Source: an uncultured Eubacteriales bacterium (GTDB lineage Bacteria; Bacillota; Clostridia; Oscillospirales; Oscillospiraceae). Taken from it: DNA of 23,389 nucleotides. This document shows, in pieces, positions 1 through 7,148 of the stretch. The DNA lies in contig UQXG01000014.1 in the NCBI GenBank assembly GCA_900544945.1, positions 1-23,389 of the forward strand, written 5' to 3'. The notes beneath the pieces were generated by a model. The model had not been told where the DNA came from, did not search any database, and saw only the letters and a program-made list of their open reading frames with translations. Both the position numbers and the translations under genes were made by a program. Every line of letters starts with the position of its first letter. Within the stretch, counting starts at the first letter, position 1.

Positions 1-18
1 ACCAGGCAGCTTTTGTAG

Positions 19-24
19 TATAAT
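19..24 (+). promoter_or_regulatory. -10 box of the small Cys-rich gene
   Basis: TATAAT lies 29 bases before the ATG at 54, and a strong ribosome binding site (GGAGG at 41-45) sits 8 bases before that ATG. The matching -35 box would fall just outside the window, so only half of the promoter can be judged. Confidence 0.45.
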
Positions 25-53
25 ACAGCCAATCAGCACAGGAGGCAGAAAAT

Positions 54-263
54 ATGCTATTCAGAAGAAAAATCGAGCGCAAATGCGCCTATTGCACACA
101 CGGCACGGCTCTGGAGGACGGAGGGATTCTGTGCACGAAAAAAGGGGTGCGTCTGCCGGAGAGCAAATGCTTTTCCTTCCGGTATGACCCCTGCAAGCGA
201 ATTCCGAAAAAGGCCAAAGCTCTGGATTTTTCCAAATACGATGAAGAAGATTATTCTTTGTAA
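54..263 (+). CDS. Conserved small Cys-rich protein, function unknown (69 aa)
   Basis: This is a short basic protein with five cysteines. C11 and C14 form a CxxC pair, followed by C27, C39 and C47, a spacing that suggests a small metal (zinc) knuckle. The C-terminus is acidic and ends in a DFSKY...DEEDYSL-type tail. There is no signal peptide or membrane segment. The start is well supported: GGAGG at 41-45 with 8-base spacing, and a TATAAT upstream. From memory, similar 65-75 residue proteins occur in Oscillospiraceae genomes without an assigned role; I could not search for homologues. It converges on ligA and is followed by a decayed repeat copy and a hairpin terminator. Metal binding is an inference from the cysteines. 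Confidence 0.75.
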   Translation: MLFRRKIERKCAYCTHGTALEDGGILCTKKGVRLPESKCFSFRYDPCKRIPKKAKALDFSKYDEEDYSL

Positions 264-284
264 TTACTCTTAAAACTCGGCACT

Positions 285-375
285 GATTTTATAAAATTCC
301 TCCAGCGCACCAAATTATTTCTCCGCACTTTCGGCGAAGCGGCCGGGGGATTCGGAGGAAGCGCGGAAAAATATT
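285..375 (+). repeat. Dispersed intergenic repeat, internally deleted copy (D)
   Basis: Positions 333-353 are identical over 21 bases to 11590-11610 in the copy at 11541. The match then jumps directly to the distal module: GGAGGAA at 354-360 corresponds to 11690-11696. About 79 bases carrying both hairpins of the full copies are therefore missing. The left flank (about 285-332) resembles the left arm of the other copies only weakly. The copy lies between two convergent genes. Confidence 0.6.
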
Positions 376-393
376 TGACTATGAAAACGTAGA

Positions 394-424
394 CGGAGGT
401 CAGCAATGCTGACCTCCGCATTTT
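394..424. terminator. Bidirectional hairpin terminator between the small gene and ligA
   Basis: A perfect 11-bp stem (394-404 with 408-418, loop AAT) is followed on the + strand by CATTTTAA. On the - strand the hairpin starts five bases beyond the ligA stop codon, and a short T stretch follows a few bases after it. It probably ends transcripts from both convergent genes. Confidence 0.65.
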
Positions 425-2396
425 AATTCAGATATTCCAGGAACTCGTCTTCAGTGAGAATGGGAATTCCCAGCTCTCTGGCCTTGCGCTCCTTGGAGCC
501 GGCGTTCTCGCCTACCACCACGAAGCTGGTCTTCTTGGAAACGGAGCCGGAAACCTTGCCACCCAGCAGCTCAATTTTCTCCGTGGCCGCTTCCCGGGTA
601 AATTTACTCAGCGCCCCGGTAAGCACGAAGGTCTTCCCCTCGAACCGGTTGTCCGTCACCACCCGACGGCTTTCAAAATTCACCCCCGCGGCCCGGAGCC
701 GGGAGATCATATGCAAAGATTGGGGCTGCCGGAACCACTCGAAAATGCTTTGCGCCGTGATTCCGCCTACGTCCGGCACTGCCGTCAGTTCCTCCAGAGA
801 AGCGTTCATCAGTGCATCCAGAGAGCCGAACCGGGAAGATAGCACCTTGCCGGTTTTGGCTCCCACCTGGCGGATGCCCAGGGCATAAATCAGCCGAGAC
901 ACATCCTGCTCCTTGCTGGCCTCGATGGCATTCAGAAGCTTCTGGGCGGCGGTGGAACCGGCCTTCCATAGACTTCCGATGTCCTCCAGGGTCAGGTAAT
1001 AAATGTCCGCCGGGGAGCGCAGCAGTCCTTTTTCGATGAGCGCATCCACAATGGCAGAACCCAGACCGTCAATGTCCATGGCGTCCCGGCTGGCAAAATG
1101 GGCAATATTCCGGCTGAGCTGGGCAGGACACTCGGCACCGGTGCACCGGAGGAAGGCTCCGTTTTCGTCCTGCTCTACCGGTGCGCCGCAGGCGGGGCAC
1201 CGATCGGGCAGCCGATAGGGCACGGTGCCCTCAGGCCGCTTGGAAAGGTCAACCTCCAGAATCTCCGGGATGATCTCTCCGGCTTTGCGAATTTTGACCG
1301 TATCCCCTACCCGGATGTCCCGGGAGGAAATGAAATCCTGGTTGTGGAGCGTGGCGTTGGTGACGGTGGTGCCCGCCAGGCGTACCGGCGCCACCACGGC
1401 TTTCGGCGTCAGCACGCCGGTTCTTCCCACCTGAACCACGATGTCCCGCACCACCGTAGGCTTGATTTCCGGAGGATACTTATAGGCCGCCGCCCACCGA
1501 GGGAACTTGGCGGTGGAGCCCAGAGTCTCCCGATCGGCTAGGCTGTCCAGCTTGATGACCGCCCCGTCAATGTCGCAGGGCAGCTTCTCCCGCTCCTCAT
1601 TGATGCGAAGCACCTCAGCATCAATTTTATCGATTTCCGACAGCTTTTTGTAGGGAATTACCTTAAAATGTAAACTTTTCAGGTATTCCAGGGTCTGGCA
1701 GTGGCTGGTAAAGCCCATACCCTCCGCCAGCTGGACGTTGAACACCAGAATATCCAGCTTCCGCTTGGCAGTGACCTTGGAGTCCTTCTGCCGCAGCGAA
1801 CCGGCGGCGGCGTTTCTGGGATTGGCAAAGGTCTTCTCCCCGTTTTCCTCCAACGCCGCGTTCAGGGCATGGAAGGTCTTCTTGGGCATGTAGACCTCCC
1901 CCCGGACAATGAGCCGGGGCGGGGCGTTTTCCAGGGACATGGGGATGGAGCGGATGGTGCGCAGATTCTCCGTCACATCCTCTCCCACGGTGCCGTCCCC
2001 CCGGGTAGCCCCCCGGACGAACAGGCCGTTTTCATATTCCAGTGCCACGGACAGGCCGTCGATTTTCGGCTCCACCGAAAATTCCGGGTTTGCCACCGCC
2101 TCTTGGGTGTGCAGCAGAAAGTCATTCAGCTCTTCCATGCTGAACACATCCTGAAGGCTCATCAGAGGCACCGGGTGAGTCACCTGGGCAAAGGTATTCA
2201 CCGCCTGACCGCCCACCCGCCGGGTTGGAGAATCCGGCCGGGCATACTCCGGATGGGCTTTTTCCAGCTCCTCCAGCTCCCGCAGGGCGGCGTCGTATTC
2301 AAAATCCAGCATGGTAGGGTTATCCAGGACATAGTATTCGTAGTTCGCCTGGGTCAGTATGCGGGTCAGCTCGTCAATTCTGTCTTTCGGATTCAT
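423..2396 (-). CDS. ligA: NAD-dependent DNA ligase LigA (657 aa)
   Basis: LigA seals nicks in duplex DNA during replication and repair, using NAD+ as the adenylate donor. Every expected domain is visible. These are the N-terminal Ia domain (about 1-65) and the adenylation domain with catalytic KxDG at 111-114 (Lys111). The OB fold is followed by a four-cysteine zinc finger (C400, C403, C418, C423), then helix-hairpin-helix repeats and a C-terminal BRCT domain (about 585-657). The length is typical of the family. I placed the start at the ATG at 2396, with GGAGG five bases upstream. The frame stays open to 2516, but that extension is Trp/Pro-rich and unlike LigA. The first 23 bases overlap the end of yunB in another frame, so translation is probably coupled. 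It is the last gene of a pcrA-yunB-ligA unit. Confidence 0.96.
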   Translation of the reverse strand: MNPKDRIDELTRILTQANYEYYVLDNPTMLDFEYDAALRELEELEKAHPEYARPDSPTRRVGGQAVNTFAQVTHPVPLMSLQDVFSMEELNDFLLHTQEAVANPEFSVEPKIDGLSVALEYENGLFVRGATRGDGTVGEDVTENLRTIRSIPMSLENAPPRLIVRGEVYMPKKTFHALNAALEENGEKTFANPRNAAAGSLRQKDSKVTAKRKLDILVFNVQLAEGMGFTSHCQTLEYLKSLHFKVIPYKKLSEIDKIDAEVLRINEEREKLPCDIDGAVIKLDSLADRETLGSTAKFPRWAAAYKYPPEIKPTVVRDIVVQVGRTGVLTPKAVVAPVRLAGTTVTNATLHNQDFISSRDIRVGDTVKIRKAGEIIPEILEVDLSKRPEGTVPYRLPDRCPACGAPVEQDENGAFLRCTGAECPAQLSRNIAHFASRDAMDIDGLGSAIVDALIEKGLLRSPADIYYLTLEDIGSLWKAGSTAAQKLLNAIEASKEQDVSRLIYALGIRQVGAKTGKVLSSRFGSLDALMNASLEELTAVPDVGGITAQSIFEWFRQPQSLHMISRLRAAGVNFESRRVVTDNRFEGKTFVLTGALSKFTREAATEKIELLGGKVSGSVSKKTSFVVVGENAGSKERKARELGIPILTEDEFLEYLN

Positions 2397-3021
2397 AATT
2401 TCCTCCGGTCTGTAAAAAAGTGCTGGGCACGTTGCCCACGATAATGGTTTCGGCCACAACCACCTGACTGTCCACGGTAAAGCTGCTGGTCTGTCCCAGC
2501 ACCAGCACGGCCACATCTACGCTGACATTCATATTCAGCCGGTGAAGGGTCTGGTTGATTCCCGCCTGGGAAAAGGAGCTGGAAAATGCCGCATCTGAAT
2601 TGCGGATGGCCAGAATGTGCACCGGGATGGCAGGCCCCTTTCCGGACAGCAGCTCCGGCAGAAAAATGCTGCCTAAGGGAATGCCGATGTCCGAGGTGTC
2701 CAGAGCCAGAATTTCATCGTTAATGAGGTTTAAGATGTCGGTTTTCAGCCGGTTGACCTCGCTCATATTGGTTTTCAGAGCGGTGATCCGGCCGTCCAGA
2801 TCCTTCTCAAAGAACACAATCCGGTCATACCGGATGATCCCCTGGGCAATCTGCTTGGCAATGGCATCGTTGGTCAGATCGGAGGTGGTGTTCTTCACCT
2901 GGGTCTGGGCCAAATCCCGGATAACCTCCCGGTAGCGGCTGCGCAGCATGAGAAAGGCCAGACAGAGGCCAGCCAGTATCAGAGCAAGCCAAATCGCCAG
3001 TTTTCGCAGCCAACGCACCAT
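2374..3021 (-). CDS. yunB: Sporulation protein YunB (215 aa)
   Basis: This is a membrane-anchored protein with a single N-terminal hydrophobic segment (about residues 5-27) and an extracytoplasmic domain. The signature blocks of the YunB family are present: IPLG at 114-117, a conserved GP at 129-130, GINQT at 154-158, and a near-terminal ETIIVGNVP at 191-199. In Bacillus subtilis yunB is expressed in the mother cell under sigma E, and its biochemical role is not well defined. The start is the ATG at 3021 with a G-rich ribosome binding site just upstream. It lies 45 bases after pcrA and overlaps ligA by 23 bases. A possible sigma-E promoter overlaps the end of pcrA (3041-3069), which would let this gene be switched on apart from pcrA. 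The family call rests on motif recognition. Confidence 0.88.
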   Translation of the reverse strand: MVRWLRKLAIWLALILAGLCLAFLMLRSRYREVIRDLAQTQVKNTTSDLTNDAIAKQIAQGIIRYDRIVFFEKDLDGRITALKTNMSEVNRLKTDILNLINDEILALDTSDIGIPLGSIFLPELLSGKGPAIPVHILAIRNSDAAFSSSFSQAGINQTLHRLNMNVSVDVAVLVLGQTSSFTVDSQVVVAETIIVGNVPSTFLQTGGNYESERQN

Positions 3022-3040
3022 AAGCCCATCCCCCCGGAAC

Positions 3041-3069
3041 AGGCTATGTATCTGCCGGTGGCGGTATTA
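3041..3069 (-). promoter_or_regulatory. Candidate sigma-E promoter for yunB (and ligA)
   Basis: Read on the - strand, TAATACC (3069-3063) and CATAGCCT (3048-3041) are separated by 14 bases. They resemble the sigma-E -35 (kmATATw) and -10 (CATACAAT-like) elements, with mismatches in both. The -35 begins inside the pcrA stop codon. The sites lie 20-48 bases before the yunB ATG. Support comes from sigma-E control of yunB in B. subtilis and from a similar -10 in front of spoIIIAA. Confidence 0.35.
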
Positions 3070-5463
3070 CAGCTTTTTCATGTGGGCGGAAGCGGCCTTT
3101 GCCATCAGCTTCCGGGTGCCGATGTCGTCAAAGGCAATTTCCAGAAGGGCATCTCCGCCCATTTTCATGACCGTCAGCACCATCCCCCGGCCAAAGGCGG
3201 CGTGAGAAATCATATCTCCGGCATTCAGCTCCAGAACCGGGGCGGAAGGAGCCGATATCATGGGACTTTGTACCTGATGAATGGGCTTGTGGACATGGGG
3301 CTGGTAGCTCTGGCCATGGCCCGTATGACCGGCGGCGTTTTCCGCCGGATACCGATAGCCTCCCTTTTTCACCATGCACGCCTCAGGAATTTCCTTCAGG
3401 AACCGGGAGGGCAGAGCCGCGTTGGTTCGACCGTAAAGCATCCGCTGCCGGGCGTAGGAAATAGTCAGATTCTGCTTGGCCCGAGTGATTGCCACATAGC
3501 ACAGCCGCCGTTCCTCTTCCATTTCCTCCGCATCGCCGATGGCACGCATTCCGGGGAACAGTCCATCCTCGAAGCCTACCAAAAACACGTTTGGAAACTC
3601 CAATCCCTTTGCCGAGTGCATGGTCATCATCACCACCGCATCATCGCTGTCGTTGTACTGTTCCAAATCGGTATACAGGGCGATTTCTTCCAGGAACCCC
3701 GCCAAACTAGGATTCTCCGTATTTTCCAGATAAGACAAAATGCTGGATTTCAGTTCTCGGACGTTTTCAAGCCGGGTCTTATTCTCCTCGGTGTCCTTGG
3801 CGGTGAGCATATCCACATAGCCGGTGCGGATGAGCAGTTCGTCATAGAAATCCGTCAGGCTCATGCCGTCGTCCAGCATCTGGGCCATTTCCTCGATCAT
3901 GGCGGAGAACTGTAGCAGCTTCATGGCAGGCTTTTCCAGGGCGGCGTAGGAGTAAGGATCGGAAATCACATCATACAGGGGCTTTCCGGCGGATTCTGCC
4001 AGACGCTCGGCCATTTCGATGGTTCTTGCGCCCAGACCCCGGGGCGGGTTGTTGATAATCCGCCGCAGCCGCAGATCGTCCGCCCGGTTGTTGATGACGC
4101 ACAGATAGGACACCATGTCCTTGACCTCCGCCCGGTCGAAGAACCGGGTGCCGCCGACAATCCGGTAAGGGATGCCGTTGTGCTTGAAGGCATATTCCAG
4201 AGCGTTGGACTGGGCATTCGTCCTGTACAGAACGGCAAAATCCTTGAAGTGGCCCTGATTGGTGCCCGCAATGATCTTGGCGGCCACATAGCTGCTCTCT
4301 GCCGCGCCGTCGGCGGCTTCATAGACCGTAATGGGATTGCCCTGACCGTTGGCCGTCCAGAGCCGCTTGCCCTTCCGTCCTAAGTTGTGGGAGATCACCG
4401 CATTGGCCGCATCCAGAATGGACTGGGTGGAGCGGTAATTCTGTTCTAGCCGGATGGTGCGGCAGCCCCGGTACTGTTTCTCGAAATTCAGAATGTTCTC
4501 GATGGTAGCCCCCCGGAACCGATAAATGCTCTGGTCGTCGTCACCCACCACGCAGACATTTTCGTAGCCACCGGCAAGAAGCGATGTCAGTAAGTACTGC
4601 AAATGGTTGGTGTCCTGGTACTCGTCCACCAGCACATAGCGGAACTTGCGCTGATAGTACTGCTTCACGTCCTCGTGCTCCATCAGAAGCTTCACCGTGA
4701 CATAAATAATGTCATCAAAGTCCAGAGCGTTGTTGTCCTTCAGCCGCTCCTGATACTTCTGGTAGCATCTGGCAATATGCAGAGCACGCAGATCTCCGCT
4801 TGCCTCCGCTTTCGAAAGCATTTCCTCGGAGGACACCAGCTTGTCCTTCTCCCGGCTGATGGCTCCCAGCACATACTTGGCCGGGAAAGTCTTATCGTCC
4901 AGACCCATGTCCCGAATGATGTCCTTCATGATCCGCTCGGAGTCGGCGGTGTCGTAAATGGTAAAGCTGCGGGTATAGCCCATCCGCTCAATGTCCCGGC
5001 GGAGAATCCGGCAGCAGGCCGAATGGAAGGTCATGGCCCAGATGTCCTGGGCAGCCTCTTCCAAAAGGTTTGTCAGCCGCTCCCGAATCTCATTTGCCGC
5101 CTTGTTGGTGAAGGTAATGGCAAGAATCGTCCAGGGTAAAGCCGGCTCCACGGCGCACAGGCTGTCCGCCCGGCGGCGTTCCGGTTCCTCCCCTTCCTCC
5201 CCTAGGCCTTCCAGGAAAGCAACGTCTTCTTCCGTCAGACTCTCAGGAATCTCGTTGGTATCGCTGCCCCGGCCGAAACGCATGAGGTTTGCAATCCGGT
5301 TGATAAGCACCGTGGTTTTTCCGCTTCCCGCACCGGCAAGCAATAGCAGCGGGCCTTCCGTAGTCAGCACCGCTCTGCGCTGCTCCTCATTCAGCTGGCG
5401 GAACTGATTTTCAATATATTTGTGCCGTGCCGCCAGAAATCTTGTGTCCAGTTGTTCTCTCAT
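3067..5463 (-). CDS. pcrA: ATP-dependent DNA helicase PcrA (UvrD/Rep family, 798 aa)
   Basis: PcrA is a 3'-5' superfamily 1A helicase that acts in repair, in plasmid and rolling-circle replication, and in removing stalled RNA polymerase or RecA. The motifs visible in order are: GAGSGKT (44-50, Walker A), DEYQDT (280-285, Walker B), VVGDDDQSIYRFRGA (motif III), LEQNYRST (IV), MTMHSAKGLEFP (V) and YVAITRA (VI). The C-terminal AGDMISHAAFGRG... segment is the Tudor-like tail that contacts RNA polymerase in B. subtilis PcrA. An acidic, low-complexity insert of roughly 40 residues (about 64-110) lies between motif I and the TFTNKAA motif; the B. subtilis protein has only a short loop there. The start is ambiguous: ATG at 5463 (used here) or GTG at 5469, two codons earlier. 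Neither has a strong ribosome binding site. Confidence 0.95.
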   Translation of the reverse strand: MREQLDTRFLAARHKYIENQFRQLNEEQRRAVLTTEGPLLLLAGAGSGKTTVLINRIANLMRFGRGSDTNEIPESLTEEDVAFLEGLGEEGEEPERRRADSLCAVEPALPWTILAITFTNKAANEIRERLTNLLEEAAQDIWAMTFHSACCRILRRDIERMGYTRSFTIYDTADSERIMKDIIRDMGLDDKTFPAKYVLGAISREKDKLVSSEEMLSKAEASGDLRALHIARCYQKYQERLKDNNALDFDDIIYVTVKLLMEHEDVKQYYQRKFRYVLVDEYQDTNHLQYLLTSLLAGGYENVCVVGDDDQSIYRFRGATIENILNFEKQYRGCRTIRLEQNYRSTQSILDAANAVISHNLGRKGKRLWTANGQGNPITVYEAADGAAESSYVAAKIIAGTNQGHFKDFAVLYRTNAQSNALEYAFKHNGIPYRIVGGTRFFDRAEVKDMVSYLCVINNRADDLRLRRIINNPPRGLGARTIEMAERLAESAGKPLYDVISDPYSYAALEKPAMKLLQFSAMIEEMAQMLDDGMSLTDFYDELLIRTGYVDMLTAKDTEENKTRLENVRELKSSILSYLENTENPSLAGFLEEIALYTDLEQYNDSDDAVVMMTMHSAKGLEFPNVFLVGFEDGLFPGMRAIGDAEEMEEERRLCYVAITRAKQNLTISYARQRMLYGRTNAALPSRFLKEIPEACMVKKGGYRYPAENAAGHTGHGQSYQPHVHKPIHQVQSPMISAPSAPVLELNAGDMISHAAFGRGMVLTVMKMGGDALLEIAFDDIGTRKLMAKAASAHMKKL

Positions 5464-5495
5464 AAACACACCATTCCATGTAATAGAGTGGTGTT

Positions 5496-5524
5496 ATTTT
5501 ACCTCATTTTTCGCAAAAGGTAAA
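5496..5524 (-). promoter_or_regulatory. Sigma-A-type promoter of pcrA-yunB-ligA
   Basis: On the - strand TTTACC (5524-5519) and TAAAAT (5501-5496) are separated by exactly 17 bases, about 33 bases before the pcrA ATG. It lies in the short gap after sigF, so pcrA need not depend on spoIIA transcription. Confidence 0.6.
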
Positions 5525-5547
5525 GCCCCTTTTGTGTCAGAGCTTCC

Positions 5548-6252
5548 CTAAGCCAAAAATTGCCGCAGCTGCTGCATGGCCTTCTTCTCAATCCGGGATA
5601 CCTGCACCTGGCTGATATCCAGAATAGCGGCAACACGCTGCTGGGTCAGGCAGTGAAAATATCGCAGCTGCACCACCATCCGCTCCCGCTGGGGCAGTTG
5701 GGAGATGGCCTGACGCAGGGCGATTTTCTCCAACATCTGCTCTTCGGATTCCGTATCCGTCAGCACGTCCTCCAGGGAAAAGCCCTCATCCCCGGATTCC
5801 CGTTGAATGGATTCCGTGGCGGCGGTGGCGGTTTCCGCCATGGCGATGTCCTCAGGGGTAATTCCCAGAAGCGCCCCGATTTCCGTCACCGTCGGCTCCC
5901 GACCCAGCTGCGTAGAAAGCTTGGCTCGGGCAGCCCGGACGGCGCAGGCTCGCTCCTTCAGACTTCGGGAGACCTTCACCGCCCCGTCATCCCGTAAGAA
6001 TCGTCGGATTTCCCCCGCGATTTTCGGCACGGCATAGGTGGAAAACTGGGTGCCGAAGGCCGGGTCAAAGCCCTCCAAAGCCTTGAGAAAGCCGATGCAG
6101 CCCAGCTGGTACAGATCTTCCGCCTCCACGCCCCGACCCAGGAACCGCCGGGTCACAGCCCAGATGAGACCGGAATTTTCCGTCACCAGCTGCTCTGAGG
6201 CCTGCCGATCTCCGGCCTGGGCCCGGCGGATCAGTGCTTCACAGACGCTCAT
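5548..6252 (-). CDS. sigF: RNA polymerase forespore sigma factor sigma-F (234 aa)
   Basis: This is the first compartment-specific sigma factor of sporulation. It is active only in the forespore, once SpoIIAB releases it. Region 2 is clear (about 46-90, with DLYQLGCIGFLKALE and the melting segment FSTYAVPKIAGEIRRFLRD). Region 3 spans about 91-160. Region 4.2, with its helix-turn-helix, spans about 181-230 (LPQRERMVVQLRYF, then QVQVSRIEKKAMQQL). It could be confused with sigma G by sequence, but its place as third gene after spoIIAA and spoIIAB settles it as sigF. The start ATG overlaps the spoIIAB stop by 4 bases (ATGA). I see no clear terminator after it; pcrA follows about 85 bases on with its own promoter. 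Confidence 0.95.
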   Translation of the reverse strand: MSVCEALIRRAQAGDRQASEQLVTENSGLIWAVTRRFLGRGVEAEDLYQLGCIGFLKALEGFDPAFGTQFSTYAVPKIAGEIRRFLRDDGAVKVSRSLKERACAVRAARAKLSTQLGREPTVTEIGALLGITPEDIAMAETATAATESIQRESGDEGFSLEDVLTDTESEEQMLEKIALRQAISQLPQRERMVVQLRYFHCLTQQRVAAILDISQVQVSRIEKKAMQQLRQFLA

Positions 6253-6680
6253 AGCCGCCGCTGCAGCTTCCTGCGCATATGTACCGTGGTTCCCTTTCCG
6301 GGCTTGGAGGTGATTTCCAGCCGGGTCATGAAGCTTTCCATGATGGTAAAGCCCATGCCGCTGCGCTCGGCACCGCCGGTAGTGAAGGCCGGCCGCCGTG
6401 CCTGCTCGATATCCGCGATACCCACGCCCCGATCCTTCACCACAATGTCCAGCACATTGTCCTTGAGAATCCGGCAGCGCAGGCTGACGGTGCCGATTTC
6501 ATTGGGATAGGCGTGGACGATGCAGTTGGTCACCGCCTCGGAAACCGCCGTGCGGATGTCTCCCAACTCGTCCATAGTCGGATCCATCTGGGCGGCGAAG
6601 CAGGCCACCGCGCTTCTTGCAAAGGCCTCGTTGCAGGATTTGCTGGGAAACTCCAACACCATATAGTTTTCAAATTTCAT
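6249..6680 (-). CDS. spoIIAB: Anti-sigma-F factor and serine kinase SpoIIAB (143 aa)
   Basis: SpoIIAB binds and inhibits sigma F, and it phosphorylates SpoIIAA using ATP. It has a GHKL ATP-binding fold. The N box is at about 48-52 (EAVTN), the G1 box DRGVGIAD at 83-90, and the G2 box around SGMGF at 107-111. The length matches the family (about 140-150 aa). The start overlaps the spoIIAA stop by 4 bases, and its own stop overlaps the sigF start by 4. Such coupling should hold the three proteins at a fixed ratio, which matters for a partner-switching module. Confidence 0.96.
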   Translation of the reverse strand: MKFENYMVLEFPSKSCNEAFARSAVACFAAQMDPTMDELGDIRTAVSEAVTNCIVHAYPNEIGTVSLRCRILKDNVLDIVVKDRGVGIADIEQARRPAFTTGGAERSGMGFTIMESFMTRLEITSKPGKGTTVHMRRKLQRRL

Positions 6681-6994
6681 GACACTGCCTCCCTGATTTC
6701 CACCAGCTTGTCGATGCCGGATGCCCGGAATACCCGCATGGGCTGGGGCGTGATGCCCGTCAGCAGGAGCTTTCCCTCAATCTGGGTCATACTGCGAAGG
6801 GCGTTGATGACCACCGCGATTCCCGAGGAATCCACGAAGGTCACCTCCCGGAAATCCAGAATACACAAATCCGGCATATACGCCTCGATTTTCGCCGCGA
6901 TTGCCTGAATATATGCTTTGGCGCAGTGGTGATCGATTTCTCCGGTCAGTGCCACCGTCAGCCGCCCTTCCTCCAGAAAACTGGTAAAGTGCAT
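6677..6994 (-). CDS. spoIIAA: Anti-sigma-F factor antagonist SpoIIAA (STAS domain, 105 aa)
   Basis: This single STAS-domain protein, when unphosphorylated, displaces sigma F from SpoIIAB. GEIDHH at 18-23 matches the conserved LTGELDHH of B. subtilis. The phosphorylation site is in DSSG at 55-58, and by alignment with B. subtilis Ser58 the modified residue would be Ser56. The start has a strong ribosome binding site (AAAGGAGG at 7010-7003). It is the first gene of spoIIAA-spoIIAB-sigF. The phosphatase SpoIIE is not in the window. Confidence 0.95.
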   Translation of the reverse strand: MHFTSFLEEGRLTVALTGEIDHHCAKAYIQAIAAKIEAYMPDLCILDFREVTFVDSSGIAVVINALRSMTQIEGKLLLTGITPQPMRVFRASGIDKLVEIREAVS

Positions 6995-7026
6995 GGTAAA
7001 ATCCTCCTTTGTTATTTATCTCCTTT

Positions 7027-7066
7027 AGTATAAAATCCCCCTTTCGCTTTTTCAGTCGAAAGGGGG
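7027..7066 (-). promoter_or_regulatory. spoIIA operon control region (palindrome and -10-like box)
   Basis: A 10-bp perfect inverted repeat (7037-7046 with 7057-7066) lies just upstream of TATACT (7032-7027, - strand), 33 bases before the spoIIAA ATG. No good -35 for sigma A is visible, which would fit activator-dependent or sigma-H control. AGTCGAA at 7054-7060 (+ strand) is one mismatch from the Spo0A box TGNCGAA, and TGTCAAA at 7120-7126 is another near match. In B. subtilis this operon needs sigma H and Spo0A~P. I could not identify a convincing sigma-H pair. Confidence 0.35.
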
Positions 7067-7075
7067 AACCTATGC

Positions 7076-7111
7076 AAAAAACCGGGGCGCGTACATTTGG
7101 TACACGCCCCG
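7076..7111 (-). terminator. Intrinsic terminator upstream of spoIIA (stops valS transcripts)
   Basis: On the - strand a GC stem (7111-7105 with 7089-7083), extended by GTAC/GTAC pairing, is followed by six Ts (7081-7076). The only upstream gene on this strand is valS, whose stop is 467 bases back. The terminator should keep read-through out of the sporulation switch. Confidence 0.75.
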
Positions 7112-7148
7112 ATACAGTTTGTCAAAAAGCACTTGTTATGTTTGAAAG

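Noticed and set aside
2397..2516. Longer N-terminus for LigA
   Set aside because: The extra 40 residues are Trp/Pro-rich, overlap yunB, and lack family similarity. A good ribosome binding site precedes the ATG at 2396.
5505..5524. Inverted repeat (TTTACCT/AGGTAAA-like) after sigF as a terminator
   Set aside because: The stem is weak, has no T tract, and coincides with the better explained pcrA promoter.
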